A DNA stretch of 64,000 bases, taken from IMG/VR virus record IMGVR_UViG_3300035703_000049, positions 1 to 64,000 of that record, one strand, 5' to 3'. Below the pieces are notes generated by a model. That model saw only the letters and a program-made list of their open reading frames with translations, was not told the origin of the DNA and did not search any database. This document shows positions 43,800 through 52,710 of the stretch, piece by piece. The stretch is from a virus. The position numbers were made by a program, and so were the translations under genes. Within the stretch, counting starts at the first letter, position 1. The number at the start of each line of letters is the position of its first letter.

Positions 43800-46623
43800 C
43801 ACCAGGATAGAATCTGCTTGCACCAATTCTAGTTGGTAGTACACCTGCTCTATTTGTTGGCATTCTACCTGCGGTATAAGCAGCTGGATTTGCTGCATCA
43901 AAGTAGTAATTGGTCTTTGGTACAGAACTTAAAATATTTGTCATACTACCATTAATGCTAGCTGCTCTAGTTGGGGTTGGTCCTCTAAGGAAGTTTGGTC
44001 TACCTTTACCAGTAACAGCTTCAAATTGGTTTCTTTCTGCTAATACTGATTGTACAGTTGCGTTGGGCCCTCTTGCTCTTGTTCTATTTAGAATTGTACC
44101 TGAAACCCATGCCTGCTCAGTTTGATTTGTTCCTGCTTCAGCGGCTGTTGCAGCTACAAGAGCATTATATTCTGAATCTGACATAGGTCTACCTAAGTAA
44201 GCTTCTGCTGCTGCTTTGCCTTCAGGATCGTTTGATGCATAATTTGTTTGTCCTGCATTTGCATTTGGATCTCCATCAAATCCTTGTCCTCCTCCAGTTT
44301 CATCTGCTGGTCTATCGCAATTATCACCAGTAGCAAAGCAACCTGTGCCTCCACCACCAGGAGCAGCAGGAAGATCACTTGAAGGAGATTGCCCAAACGC
44401 TTGATCCAGTGCTGTATTTGCTTCCTGTGCGGGAGTTGCACCTGTTAGTTGTTGATCTGCTGGATTTGGCGATCCAAAAACACCTGCAGGTTGTTGTCCT
44501 GGTGTTTCAACGTTTGCTAATGCTGGGTCCGCACCAACAGGTTGCGCACCTCCTCTGCCAAGATATGGATTTGCAGCTGGACTACTAACAGGAATAGTTG
44601 TAGAACTAGTAGTAGGAGCATTAGCATAATTTGTTGTAAAACTACCACTTAAAGCTGCATCGGCTGTTACTACTGAATTTGTTGGAGTTGTTGTGTTTAC
44701 TGTTATAGTTGATGGTTTATTAACCCCATAGTTTGTTGTAAAACTGCCACTCAATGCTGCATTGGCAGTAACATTTGTATTATTAACTGAGGTTGCAGGT
44801 TTATAAGTTGAAGACACTGTTGATCCAGAACTAGTTCTTACTGCACCTTGTAAATTAGTCGTTCTTGCAGCAGCGGGAGCAACAGCAGGAGATGAAGGTT
44901 GAGTAATTGAAGAGTTACCTTGTTGAATACCAGTAAAACTCATACCCATTGATGAACCAGTAGCCGTTCTTGATTGTGTAAGAGTTGTTCCAGCATCTCT
45001 TGGTTGTGTTTGTCCTGCCCCTGATCCCCAATTGTTTGCTCCAGATCCTACTGCATTTCCTGGCAACCCAGTTCTAATAGGTAAACTAAAATTGTTACCA
45101 AGAGATGTATTAGGATTATTGCCTGTTAGTCCAGTTTCAAATCCTAAACTAAAATTATTTCCTAAAGATGTTTGTCCAGTATCTGTTCCAGTTGTGCCGC
45201 CGCCATCAAACATCCCCCCTGGACCTGTTCCGCTTGCACTACCATCTGGGGCTGCTCCGCCGCCGCCGCCAGCACCTTGTCCCCCATCATGTTCTTTGTA
45301 TGGTTCTTTACTTGGTGCGCGAGCTACTGTTGTTTGATATCCGCTGACGTCTTCTGGTTGTTCTGGCGGAACTTGCTCTGCTTCTTTTGCGGTACAACTA
45401 TTCCAGTAAAAACATTTTCCTTTTAAACAAAAATAATTGAATGCTTTCATATGTATATCACCAAATGATGTAAACATCATTTCTTTACAACTATGAACAT
45501 GTAAGCTGTCAACCCCCTCAATCATAGTCTTAGCACCATGTAATTGAAGTTCTTCTCCACCTTGCACTTTAGTTCCTTTCATGCCAACAATCTTTACGCA
45601 TTCGCCTGCATGAATGTTAACATTTTTATCTGCATGAAAGTTAACATCACCATTGGTTGCCATGTTTATACCAGCTGCACCAAATACATCTATTTGTCCA
45701 CTTGGGCTTAGCTCTATCCAACCTGTTCCCTGCGCGTTAATAAGATAAATCATACCAGTATCATCGTGCATAGTAATTTGATTACCACCAGATGTTCTTA
45801 ATCTAATGAGCTTGCTTGTTCCTTCTTGCGACCCATCATCCATAACAAATGTATGACCACCTTTAGAACTAATACCAAAAACATTTGACGGTGCTTCTCT
45901 AAAACTACTTGAAGTAATTGGTCCCCTTAGTGGATCTTCTTGTAAACCTTGTGCTGTTAACGAATCAACTAAAGGTTGGTATGGTTGTCTTTGTATACTA
46001 GTTAAATCCTGAGTAACTGGCACTTGCGGATCAATTGGATTAAATTCAGCCATAGGCGTTTTACCATCAGGTGCGCCAATGGCTGGTACCATGCCGTGTG
46101 CCACAGTTGGAACACAAGCAAACCAAAATCCTCTATTTAAGTTTCCGCCAATAAACATAACAAGAACAGTAACACCAAGATCAGGAGGAACTGCCCACAT
46201 GCCATAACTTGTAATTACTTCCTGACCTTGGCTACCTACAGCACCTTCACCCTGTCTTTGACTTTGACCGTTATTAACTAAATTGTCAACAGTACCTGCT
46301 AAAGGAGAACCTTCAAGTTGCCTAAATTGACTAGGAGATATTGATCCTGCTGCTTGTGCTTCCTGTGCTGTTTGTAAAGGTGTTGGATTAAATGCATTAT
46401 CTCTGTATGGTGTAATACCATAAAAAGGACTAGCATATCTTACTGTTACCCAACTTTTTGGATCATCAATGTTACCACCTACTTCTGGAATATAAACAGC
46501 AAGTCGCCCCATATACAAAGCATCTTTATTTTCTCTAACTACACCTTCGTATATACCAGTGTAAATGTTTAGCCCAGTTCTGCTATCTGGATTTGCTGAA
46601 TCGTATTGATTAAGTATAGTCAT
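43786..46623 (-). CDS. gp5: Baseplate hub spike gp5 with C-terminal SleB-like hydrolase
   Basis: gp5 forms the puncturing spike and hydrolyses peptidoglycan on entry. Residues about 20-170 give an OB-fold part (IYEGVVRENKDALYMGRLAVYIP, VTVRYASPFYG). The spike beta-helix runs from about 250 to 400 (TFVMDDGS, GGNQITMHDD, INMATNGDVNFHADKNVNIHAGE). A long Ser/Thr/Gly-rich linker follows, containing duplicated TSLGNNFSL and ALSGSFTTNY units. From about residue 800, ALVAATAAEAG and TILNRT, SVLAERNQFEAVTG match cell-wall hydrolases of the SleB/CwlJ kind. T4 instead has its lysozyme between the OB-fold and the helix. GGAAC lies upstream of the start. Confidence 0.85.
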   Translation of the reverse strand: MTILNQYDSANPDSRTGLNIYTGIYEGVVRENKDALYMGRLAVYIPEVGGNIDDPKSWVTVRYASPFYGITPYRDNAFNPTPLQTAQEAQAAGSISPSQFRQLEGSPLAGTVDNLVNNGQSQRQGEGAVGSQGQEVITSYGMWAVPPDLGVTVLVMFIGGNLNRGFWFACVPTVAHGMVPAIGAPDGKTPMAEFNPIDPQVPVTQDLTSIQRQPYQPLVDSLTAQGLQEDPLRGPITSSSFREAPSNVFGISSKGGHTFVMDDGSQEGTSKLIRLRTSGGNQITMHDDTGMIYLINAQGTGWIELSPSGQIDVFGAAGINMATNGDVNFHADKNVNIHAGECVKIVGMKGTKVQGGEELQLHGAKTMIEGVDSLHVHSCKEMMFTSFGDIHMKAFNYFCLKGKCFYWNSCTAKEAEQVPPEQPEDVSGYQTTVARAPSKEPYKEHDGGQGAGGGGGAAPDGSASGTGPGGMFDGGGTTGTDTGQTSLGNNFSLGFETGLTGNNPNTSLGNNFSLPIRTGLPGNAVGSGANNWGSGAGQTQPRDAGTTLTQSRTATGSSMGMSFTGIQQGNSSITQPSSPAVAPAAARTTNLQGAVRTSSGSTVSSTYKPATSVNNTNVTANAALSGSFTTNYGVNKPSTITVNTTTPTNSVVTADAALSGSFTTNYANAPTTSSTTIPVSSPAANPYLGRGGAQPVGADPALANVETPGQQPAGVFGSPNPADQQLTGATPAQEANTALDQAFGQSPSSDLPAAPGGGGTGCFATGDNCDRPADETGGGQGFDGDPNANAGQTNYASNDPEGKAAAEAYLGRPMSDSEYNALVAATAAEAGTNQTEQAWVSGTILNRTRARGPNATVQSVLAERNQFEAVTGKGRPNFLRGPTPTRAASINGSMTNILSSVPKTNYYFDAANPAAYTAGRMPTNRAGVLPTRIGASRFYPGARWP

Positions 46624-46635
46624 TTTTAGTTCCTG

Positions 46636-49335
46636 TTATCTTGGATTGCCAGGTAAAGTTGGATTTGATATTGATCCTGGACTTGGTTTTTCATTTTCTT
46701 CTTGATTTGGTATCTTTACCATGTTTAACTTACAAGTGTATCTGCCACTTTCAAATAAGTTTTCAACAGTAATAACTTGATAAACTCCTCCAACAAAAGA
46801 AGAATCTGTGTTTAAATCCATTAAACCAGTAGTATCGTTATAATCCCTTGGTGTTCTTAATCGTAGTTTGGCATAAACACCTGCAACGTCTATAGCAAGA
46901 CTATTCCACTGGTCTAATTTACTATTAAAATTACCTACTGTTATAGGCCCACCCCTTACGCTAGCGTCTTGAGGAATCCAATCAGGATCGCCAATTATAT
47001 CCATGTCTAAAGTGATGTTATCCGCATAGCTGTTGTTCATTTTTAAATCAAAAAATTCAGCAGCTAAACTTGAATTAATATAGCGTGATGGTTCGTTTGG
47101 AAAAGTTTTTCCAATACTTCCTGGTTTAGATGACTGTTCTGAAAACTTATTTGGATTAGCAAGACCAGGAGTGCTTGTTCTAGCAGCTTCCATTCCTGTC
47201 ATTATTAACCCTAATTCGTTTTTATCAGTAAAAAATCTTGTATAGTATAGTAAATTGAAATTGATATCTACATTAATAATGTCTTCATTTTTTCCAGTAA
47301 AAATCCAATCATATACTTTTGAATAGCCCCAATCACGTATCGGTGCTAATCCACCATTTTTAAAATTTTCACCAAATAACAAAGTATTAAAAACATGGAA
47401 AGTTATTTCTTTTGCATATTCGTTTCTTTTTTTATCCCATTGATTGGTAATCAATTTAATTTGAGGGATAATTTTTATTAGTTGTGCTGGATCGCTGTTG
47501 CTTTCTTGTGCTGCTGGTTTCATTTTAGTATTGAAGTATTCACTTGCTAATACTAAATCTTTAATCGCTTCTTTTATTAATGTGCCGTTAGCAAGTTTAT
47601 ATCCTTGTATAGTTGGATCATTGTTATCGATCACACGCTCATTTATAGATGTTGCTTCACCTCCATTTTTTAGAGGAAATGCAACTTTGCTGTTTTGTAA
47701 TTCTTCTGTTCTAGATCCTGTTTTATTAAAACTATAAAATTCTATTTTATATTTGTCAGGGTATTCTTGTTTTTGATCTTTAGTAACTTTTTCTACTTCA
47801 CTTAAATTTAATCTACCAATTAATCCACTTTCTCCAGGACCAGCAATTTCAAGTAAAGTTTTTCCTTGCACATATTCGCCTTTTGTTAATGAAGCACGCT
47901 TAGGAGTATATTGGTAAAACCCATAAGGCACCATACCAAGTGTATATTTTGCTCCACCTGAATCTAGTTTCATATCAATAGAAATAATCTTTACTGGAAT
48001 ATATTTTTTCCCTTTATCTAAAATACTTTCGACTGGCACACCTGCATCAGTATAACCAGTAAAATCTATTTCTAACAAGTAAGGATTTTCAGCTAGAGTT
48101 ATATTAATCCCGTTTACTTCACCAGCAAGCGCGGCTAATTCCCCAACAAAACTTGCACCGTATGGTTCTGTGATTTCCATTGATAAATCAATATTGTTAG
48201 TTGCTGTGCCTGTTAATCTATTACCTATCACACTAGTAAAACGTAAACTATCAATAGAGAAATCTTTTTCAAAATTTATACCACCCTGCTGCCGTTGATA
48301 ACCGCCTGACTTAGCAATAGTGTATTGTCTAGCACCTTCTGGTATCACGCCGCCTTCCATAATTGAATTATAATCATTTAGTCCTAACAAATATAAACTA
48401 ATTTTATAAGTCCAGTTGGCATAATTGTGTAAAATATTTGGACGAAGTGGTACGTTTGGATTATTTGGTGTGCCCGCTGCTTGATTTGGTACATTAATAC
48501 CTTGTGAAGTAGTACCAATTGTAACTCCGCCAGTACCAATTGTAGCTGCATCAGAATTAACTGTTATTGCATCTGGATTTATAAAACCATTAAAAGCAGT
48601 ACCAAATGGCACATTTCTAGGTTTACCTGCATCATCTGTGTTACCACTTTTGCGGCTATCGGATATTGCAGGTTCTCTTAAAAATTCATCACTTAACCTG
48701 CCAGGTAAATTATTTGTTGTAGGTAATTGATTTAGATTTTCATTAACTATTCCAGTTTGATTTTGTGTTGATTGATTTTTATTGTTAGACTCAATCGCTG
48801 CCCCAATTTGTTCAGCTTCTTTAGCACCCGTATTTGTTCCACTTGCTAGTGGTGTTTCAGGTTGAACTTGTTGAGATTGCGTTGCTGTTACTGGTGCAGA
48901 TTCAATTGCAGTGCTTTGATCAGTTTTTGCTGCTTTAGGATTAACGCCTTGTGGATTAGGATTACTAGTAACGCTTGTGCCAGTATTAGATGGAATTGCA
49001 GCATCGTCTTGGTTTACTGTTGTTTTTGATTCTGGAGAAAATGTAACTTTTGTGTCATCCCCAAAACCTTTAACAAAAAATCCGCTGCCACCTATATACA
49101 ACTCACCAGGTTCTAATTTAACACTAGGAGGAGGTGGTAGTTGACCATAATCTACATAATCATATTTTGCAGCTATACTTTGAGCTTCTCTGTCTAGAGT
49201 AGCTAACGTAACATCTTTACCTGCATATTTTTGATTAATAATTTGTTTATATTCTTGTTGTGCTCTGGCTAATTGTTCATTTGCTATTCTAATTTCCGTT
49301 GGCGAACTAGAAGGAGTAATTTGCTTTTTTGCCAT
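46636..49335 (-). CDS. Large virion structural protein, probable baseplate hub component (899 aa)
   Basis: The N-terminal quarter is low-complexity (Gln, Asn, Thr, Ser) and likely disordered, with PPPPSVKLEPGELYIGGSGFFVKG near residue 65. The remaining part looks globular: NYANWTYKISLYLLGLNDYN near residue 305, SLRFTSVIG, LSMEITEPYGASF and a C-terminal GGVYQVITVENLF(E)SGRYTCKLNMVKIP. Such proteins lie beside gp5 and gp53 in marine T4-like phages and are virion proteins. Its place next to the spike suggests a hub-like role like T4 gp27, but sequence similarity to gp27 is not evident by eye. Confidence 0.65.
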   Translation of the reverse strand: MAKKQITPSSSPTEIRIANEQLARAQQEYKQIINQKYAGKDVTLATLDREAQSIAAKYDYVDYGQLPPPPSVKLEPGELYIGGSGFFVKGFGDDTKVTFSPESKTTVNQDDAAIPSNTGTSVTSNPNPQGVNPKAAKTDQSTAIESAPVTATQSQQVQPETPLASGTNTGAKEAEQIGAAIESNNKNQSTQNQTGIVNENLNQLPTTNNLPGRLSDEFLREPAISDSRKSGNTDDAGKPRNVPFGTAFNGFINPDAITVNSDAATIGTGGVTIGTTSQGINVPNQAAGTPNNPNVPLRPNILHNYANWTYKISLYLLGLNDYNSIMEGGVIPEGARQYTIAKSGGYQRQQGGINFEKDFSIDSLRFTSVIGNRLTGTATNNIDLSMEITEPYGASFVGELAALAGEVNGINITLAENPYLLEIDFTGYTDAGVPVESILDKGKKYIPVKIISIDMKLDSGGAKYTLGMVPYGFYQYTPKRASLTKGEYVQGKTLLEIAGPGESGLIGRLNLSEVEKVTKDQKQEYPDKYKIEFYSFNKTGSRTEELQNSKVAFPLKNGGEATSINERVIDNNDPTIQGYKLANGTLIKEAIKDLVLASEYFNTKMKPAAQESNSDPAQLIKIIPQIKLITNQWDKKRNEYAKEITFHVFNTLLFGENFKNGGLAPIRDWGYSKVYDWIFTGKNEDIINVDINFNLLYYTRFFTDKNELGLIMTGMEAARTSTPGLANPNKFSEQSSKPGSIGKTFPNEPSRYINSSLAAEFFDLKMNNSYADNITLDMDIIGDPDWIPQDASVRGGPITVGNFNSKLDQWNSLAIDVAGVYAKLRLRTPRDYNDTTGLMDLNTDSSFVGGVYQVITVENLFESGRYTCKLNMVKIPNQEENEKPSPGSISNPTLPGNPR

Positions 49336-49336
49336 A

Positions 49337-49636
49337 TTATAGACCTAATACCCTTTTTAGTGTAGTTGATTTTGGTAAAAATATAGTAACACCAGATTGA
49401 AAATCAAATATTGGATCTTCAATAGAATTAGGATTCCTAACCATGAACACCCACCACAAATTTGCATCGCCGTATAAATCATACGCTAAAAGATCAGGTC
49501 GTAATGCGTGCTGTGGTTTTATTGTATAAACAATATCATCTACTTCTTTAGGTATATTTCTGTATGTTAATACATCTAAATATTCACCAAATTGTTCTGT
49601 GTTGAAGTAAGGGCTACTACTCAAATATTCAACCAT
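49337..49636 (-). CDS. gp53: Baseplate wedge protein gp53
   Basis: At 99 residues it is shorter than T4 gp53 (196) but keeps the recognisable core: an N-terminal FNTEQFGEYLDVLTYRNIP segment, then RPDLLAYDLYGDANLWWVFMVRNP and DPIFDFQSG, with a final ILP-type hydrophobic stretch. gp53 locks wedge parts together late in wedge assembly. It is one base from the hub-like gene downstream and its start overlaps the stop of the gp48-like gene by one base, consistent with a cotranslated baseplate cassette. Confidence 0.8.
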   Translation of the reverse strand: MVEYLSSSPYFNTEQFGEYLDVLTYRNIPKEVDDIVYTIKPQHALRPDLLAYDLYGDANLWWVFMVRNPNSIEDPIFDFQSGVTIFLPKSTTLKRVLGL

Positions 49637-50796
49637 TAAATAAATCCTCCTCTAGTTGAGTTTGCTAACAAGCTGCCGGCAGCAAAATTTCTAAATCCAA
49701 AATCTTGACTAATACTTCTACGACTGTAAAGAGGCTTACAAGTTATGCTAAATTGTTGAACGATTGGAACTCTTGTTAACGTATTATTTGCTGCGTTTGA
49801 TGCTGCTGCCGCAGCAGCATTTACTGAACCAGCAGAAGGATTAGTTGAAATATAATCAACATCTTCTGGTAAGCTTACACCAAAACTTTCTATTATAATT
49901 GGCACACCACCAACTTGATCTTTATGTGATCCAAATTGATAATCACCATGCCCTTCTAATCTTAATACTGGCGGAGGAAGCCCTGCCTCAGCATCTTGCC
50001 CATAAAACATTTTAGTTACTGTTCTAAAGAAATGTTGCGCTGCTACAACATAATTTGCATCTTCACTATTTTTACAAGCAAACGTAGCAGTAATGCTTAT
50101 TGACTCTGTGTCGCTGCTTTGATAAAAATGATATGCGTAATTACTATGTGTTAAATTTTCAGAATTATATCGTGCACCGTGATTAACAGAAATGTTAGGA
50201 GTGTAAGGAAATAACACACCATTTGTTGCCCTAAGTGGATATAATACCGGACCTTGTAAAAGTATACCTTGTAATGCACCTGACGGAACTAAAATTCGAA
50301 CTCTAGTATCTTCACCTTTTTCGCTAGTGAATTTTACTAATGGTGTTCCGTTAGATCCTCTAGAATTTTGTGCACCGGCCGGCAATCCAGCATTAGTTCT
50401 GCGTGAATTACTTGGATCAAATGTGTTTGAAGGAACGGTTTCTACTCTAACACGATCAGTGCCAGCTGAACTTACTTCTGGTTGCTTATTTTTTCCTAAC
50501 AAATTAGCAAAACCGTTTAAGCTTTCTAATGCTTGTGCTGCTTCCGCACTTTGAAGCCTATCATCTATAATCTGTGCTTTTTCTCTTGCATTTAGCAATA
50601 TTCCATACAAAGGAACAATACTTGTTGTAAAGTTGCCGCGTTCTGTTCTAACACTAATTGTTTCAGGTATATCGTTTTTAATAAGTGCAGAATTAATTTC
50701 ATCATACGCAATATTCAACTGTTTTGCAGCCGCTGAAACAATTTCTTGTTGCCTTATATTAAAAGAATCTTTGTTTATAGGTCCGTTGGTTGCCAT
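49636..50796 (-). CDS. gp48: Probable baseplate tail-tube cap protein, gp48-like
   Basis: The C-terminal half is typical of the tube-initiator family in T4-like phages: FPYTPNISVNHGARY near residue 197, HSNYAYHFYQSSDTESISITATF, NYVVAAQHFFRTV, PPVLRLEGHGDYQF, then PIIIESFGVSLPEDVDYI. The N-terminus (1-130) is helical and then Ser/Thr-rich. gp48 and gp54 cap the hub and start tube polymerisation in T4; the present protein could serve either role. It is the first gene of the tail operon and lies about 20 bases after a late-promoter box within a perfect inverted repeat. Confidence 0.65.
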   Translation of the reverse strand: MATNGPINKDSFNIRQQEIVSAAAKQLNIAYDEINSALIKNDIPETISVRTERGNFTTSIVPLYGILLNAREKAQIIDDRLQSAEAAQALESLNGFANLLGKNKQPEVSSAGTDRVRVETVPSNTFDPSNSRRTNAGLPAGAQNSRGSNGTPLVKFTSEKGEDTRVRILVPSGALQGILLQGPVLYPLRATNGVLFPYTPNISVNHGARYNSENLTHSNYAYHFYQSSDTESISITATFACKNSEDANYVVAAQHFFRTVTKMFYGQDAEAGLPPPVLRLEGHGDYQFGSHKDQVGGVPIIIESFGVSLPEDVDYISTNPSAGSVNAAAAAASNAANNTLTRVPIVQQFSITCKPLYSRRSISQDFGFRNFAAGSLLANSTRGGFI

Positions 50797-50804
50797 GATA
50801 TATC

Positions 50805-50832
50805 CAATAAATATTGTCCATAATATTTATTG
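50805..50832. promoter_or_regulatory. Inverted repeat carrying two crossed divergent late promoters
   Basis: Arms CAATAAATATT (50805-50815) and its exact complement (50822-50832) flank a 6-base loop GTCCAT. Each arm contains AATAAATA, the T4-type late box. The plus-strand box (50806-50813) would start RNA near 50819 toward gp55; the minus-strand box (50824-50831) near 50818 toward gp48. Each transcript would run through the other's box. Confidence 0.6.
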
Positions 50833-50842
50833 ACAATATAAT
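50814..50842 (+). promoter_or_regulatory. Sigma70-like promoter of gp55
   Basis: TTGTCC (50814-50819), a 17-base spacer and a perfect TATAAT (50837-50842) would start transcription near 50849, ahead of the AGGAG ribosome binding site (50856-50860). It overlaps the late-promoter inverted repeat, so gp55 could be made early by host polymerase and again later. Confidence 0.6.
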
Positions 50843-50866
50843 ATGCTGTTATTTTAGGAGATTTTG

Positions 50867-51658
50867 TTGATTCGCGTAAATTATTTAAACAACAGGGATT
50901 TGTTAAGAGAGATCCATAAAAGTAAAAACAGCTATTGCTCTTACTTAGCCCCAGAAGATGGGCAGTATGACATTATATTGCCTAGTTTAAGCAAAATTAA
51001 TAGAAATACTATAGCACAAGCAAAGAAAAATAGAGCAGATCGTTTAACTAGAGAAGCATGGGAAGCGGGACTAAAATTAGACTCAAAAGTTAAACAAGAA
51101 CAATTTAGAGTAGATTATAAAAAAATACAAAAAACTGAACTAGTGTTTAGGATAATGACATTTGATCATATACCGTTAGCGCCAGGTCGTAAAAAAACAC
51201 CAAAAATTAAAAGCGATCATCACGTTAAAGTTAACTTTCCCCCTTTTCAACATTATCGTTTAGATGAAAATGATCAACCATTTTGTGTTGGCAAAAGTCA
51301 TTGGGTAGGTGGTATGCAAAATGGGTACTTTAGCAAGGAGCAGGGAAAGATTACAAACGAACTTGCTAAAATGTTTATGAAGCTCTGTGAACGTTATGGT
51401 ACTAGAGGTAACTGGAGAGGTTATACATATAATGATGAAATGCGTAGCCAAGCCCTACTACAGTTAAGTCAAGTAGGATTGCAGTTTGATGAATCAAAAT
51501 CATCAAACCCATTTGCATATTATACTGCAACAATTACAAACAGCTTTACTCGTATCTTAAACATCGAAAAGAAAAATCAAAACATACGTGATGACATACT
51601 TGAAATGAATAATATGAATCCAAGCTATTCAAGACAAAACGACTGGCATCAAGAATAA
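50867..51658 (+). CDS. gp55: Late-transcription sigma factor gp55
   Basis: gp55 is the T4 sigma-like factor that recognises TATAAATA late promoters. The core matches T4 gp55 around its sigma-2-like part: [21 protein letters not shown] parallels NFSGYTQSWKQEMIADG, and [21 protein letters not shown] parallels [36 protein letters not shown] start resembles the N-terminal helix of T4 gp55. It has 263 residues against T4's 185, because about 100 basic residues are inserted after the first helix. The TTG at 50867 is six bases from AGGAG, so it is preferred over the TTG at 50864. Confidence 0.85.
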   Translation: [263 protein letters not shown]

Positions 51659-51660
51659 AG

Positions 51661-51690
51661 TTGTTTAACAGGAGTTTAAGAGCTTAAAAT
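51661..51690 (+). promoter_or_regulatory. Putative sigma70-like leaderless promoter of gp47
   Basis: TAAAAT (51685-51690) is followed by six bases (TAATGC) and the gp47 ATG. A weak TTGTTT (51661-51666) lies 18 bases upstream of the -10. An AGGAG exists at 51670-51674 but is 22 bases from the ATG, too far to be its binding site. Confidence 0.5.
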
Positions 51691-51696
51691 TAATGC

Positions 51697-52710
51697 ATGA
51701 GCAACCCTTTTAATCGAGCACTTGTTTTTACAGATATACATTTTGGAAAGAAATCGAACAGTCAACAATTTAATCAAGACTGCTTAGATTTTGTCGATTG
51801 GGCTACTAAGCTTGGTGTAGAAAAAGGATGCGATAGAGTTATATTTTGTGGTGATTGGCATCATAATCGAGCTAGTATTAGTTTATATACACTTACTGCT
51901 AGTCTAAAAGCACTGGAGTTAATTAATGACAGATTTCATCGCGCTGATTTCATTGTGGGCAATCATGATTTATATTATCGTGATAAGAGAACGATTGCCT
52001 CTATGGAGTGGGCAAACCATATTCCTAACATTCATGTTCATAGTGATACCTACCGCGAAGGTGATATGGTCATGGTACCGTGGTTAGTTCAAGACGAATA
52101 TAAGACAATGCGTAAGCTTACTGCAAAGCACGTATTTGGACACTTCGAACTGCCTAAATTTAAAATGAATAGCATGATTGAAATGCCAGACCATGGTGAA
52201 ATTCAAGCTGAGGATTTAGGTAATGTGGAGTATGTATGGACCGGACACTTCCATAAACGACAAGATCGCAATAACATACATTACATTGGCAATGCTTTTC
52301 CGCATGATTATAGCGATGCATGGGATGATGAACGTGGTGTTATGATTCTTAACTGGGATGGCGATCACGACTATTATGCATGGGACGCGGCTCCTAAATA
52401 TCGTGTCATTAAACTTAGCGAGCTACTAGATAATCCAGATTATCACTTAAAAGCTGAAAGCTATCTACGTGTCAATATCGATATTCCAATTAGCTATGAA
52501 GAAGCTAACTTTATACGCGAAACATTTGACTCACAATATCAGCCACGCGAACTTGCTTTGATCCCGCAAAGACAGGATGATTTTGCAATGGATGCTGATC
52601 TTAATATAAAATTTGAATCAGTCGATCAAATTGTCCATTCTCAATTAACCCAAGTTGACAGTAATTTTTATGATTCAAAACTGTTAATGCAAATTTACGA
52701 AAGATTATAA
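51697..52710 (+). CDS. gp47: Recombination endonuclease subunit gp47 (SbcD/Mre11 type)
   Basis: A calcineurin-like metallophosphoesterase that forms with gp46 the Mre11-Rad50-like nuclease for DNA end processing and phage recombination. All metal motifs are visible: D13 and H15 in FTDIHFG, GD at 52-53 in FCGDWHH, GNHD at residues 88-91, H149 in FGHFE, and GHFH at 183-186. The length is 337, near T4 gp47 (339). It overlaps the following SDR gene by one base. Unlike T4, three other genes separate it from gp46. Confidence 0.94.
   Translation: MSNPFNRALVFTDIHFGKKSNSQQFNQDCLDFVDWATKLGVEKGCDRVIFCGDWHHNRASISLYTLTASLKALELINDRFHRADFIVGNHDLYYRDKRTIASMEWANHIPNIHVHSDTYREGDMVMVPWLVQDEYKTMRKLTAKHVFGHFELPKFKMNSMIEMPDHGEIQAEDLGNVEYVWTGHFHKRQDRNNIHYIGNAFPHDYSDAWDDERGVMILNWDGDHDYYAWDAAPKYRVIKLSELLDNPDYHLKAESYLRVNIDIPISYEEANFIRETFDSQYQPRELALIPQRQDDFAMDADLNIKFESVDQIVHSQLTQVDSNFYDSKLLMQIYERL

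Noticed and set aside
45032-45426. Pro-rich plus-strand open frames opposite gp5
   Set aside because: They are the complement of the Gly-rich linker of gp5 and have no binding site or conserved motif.
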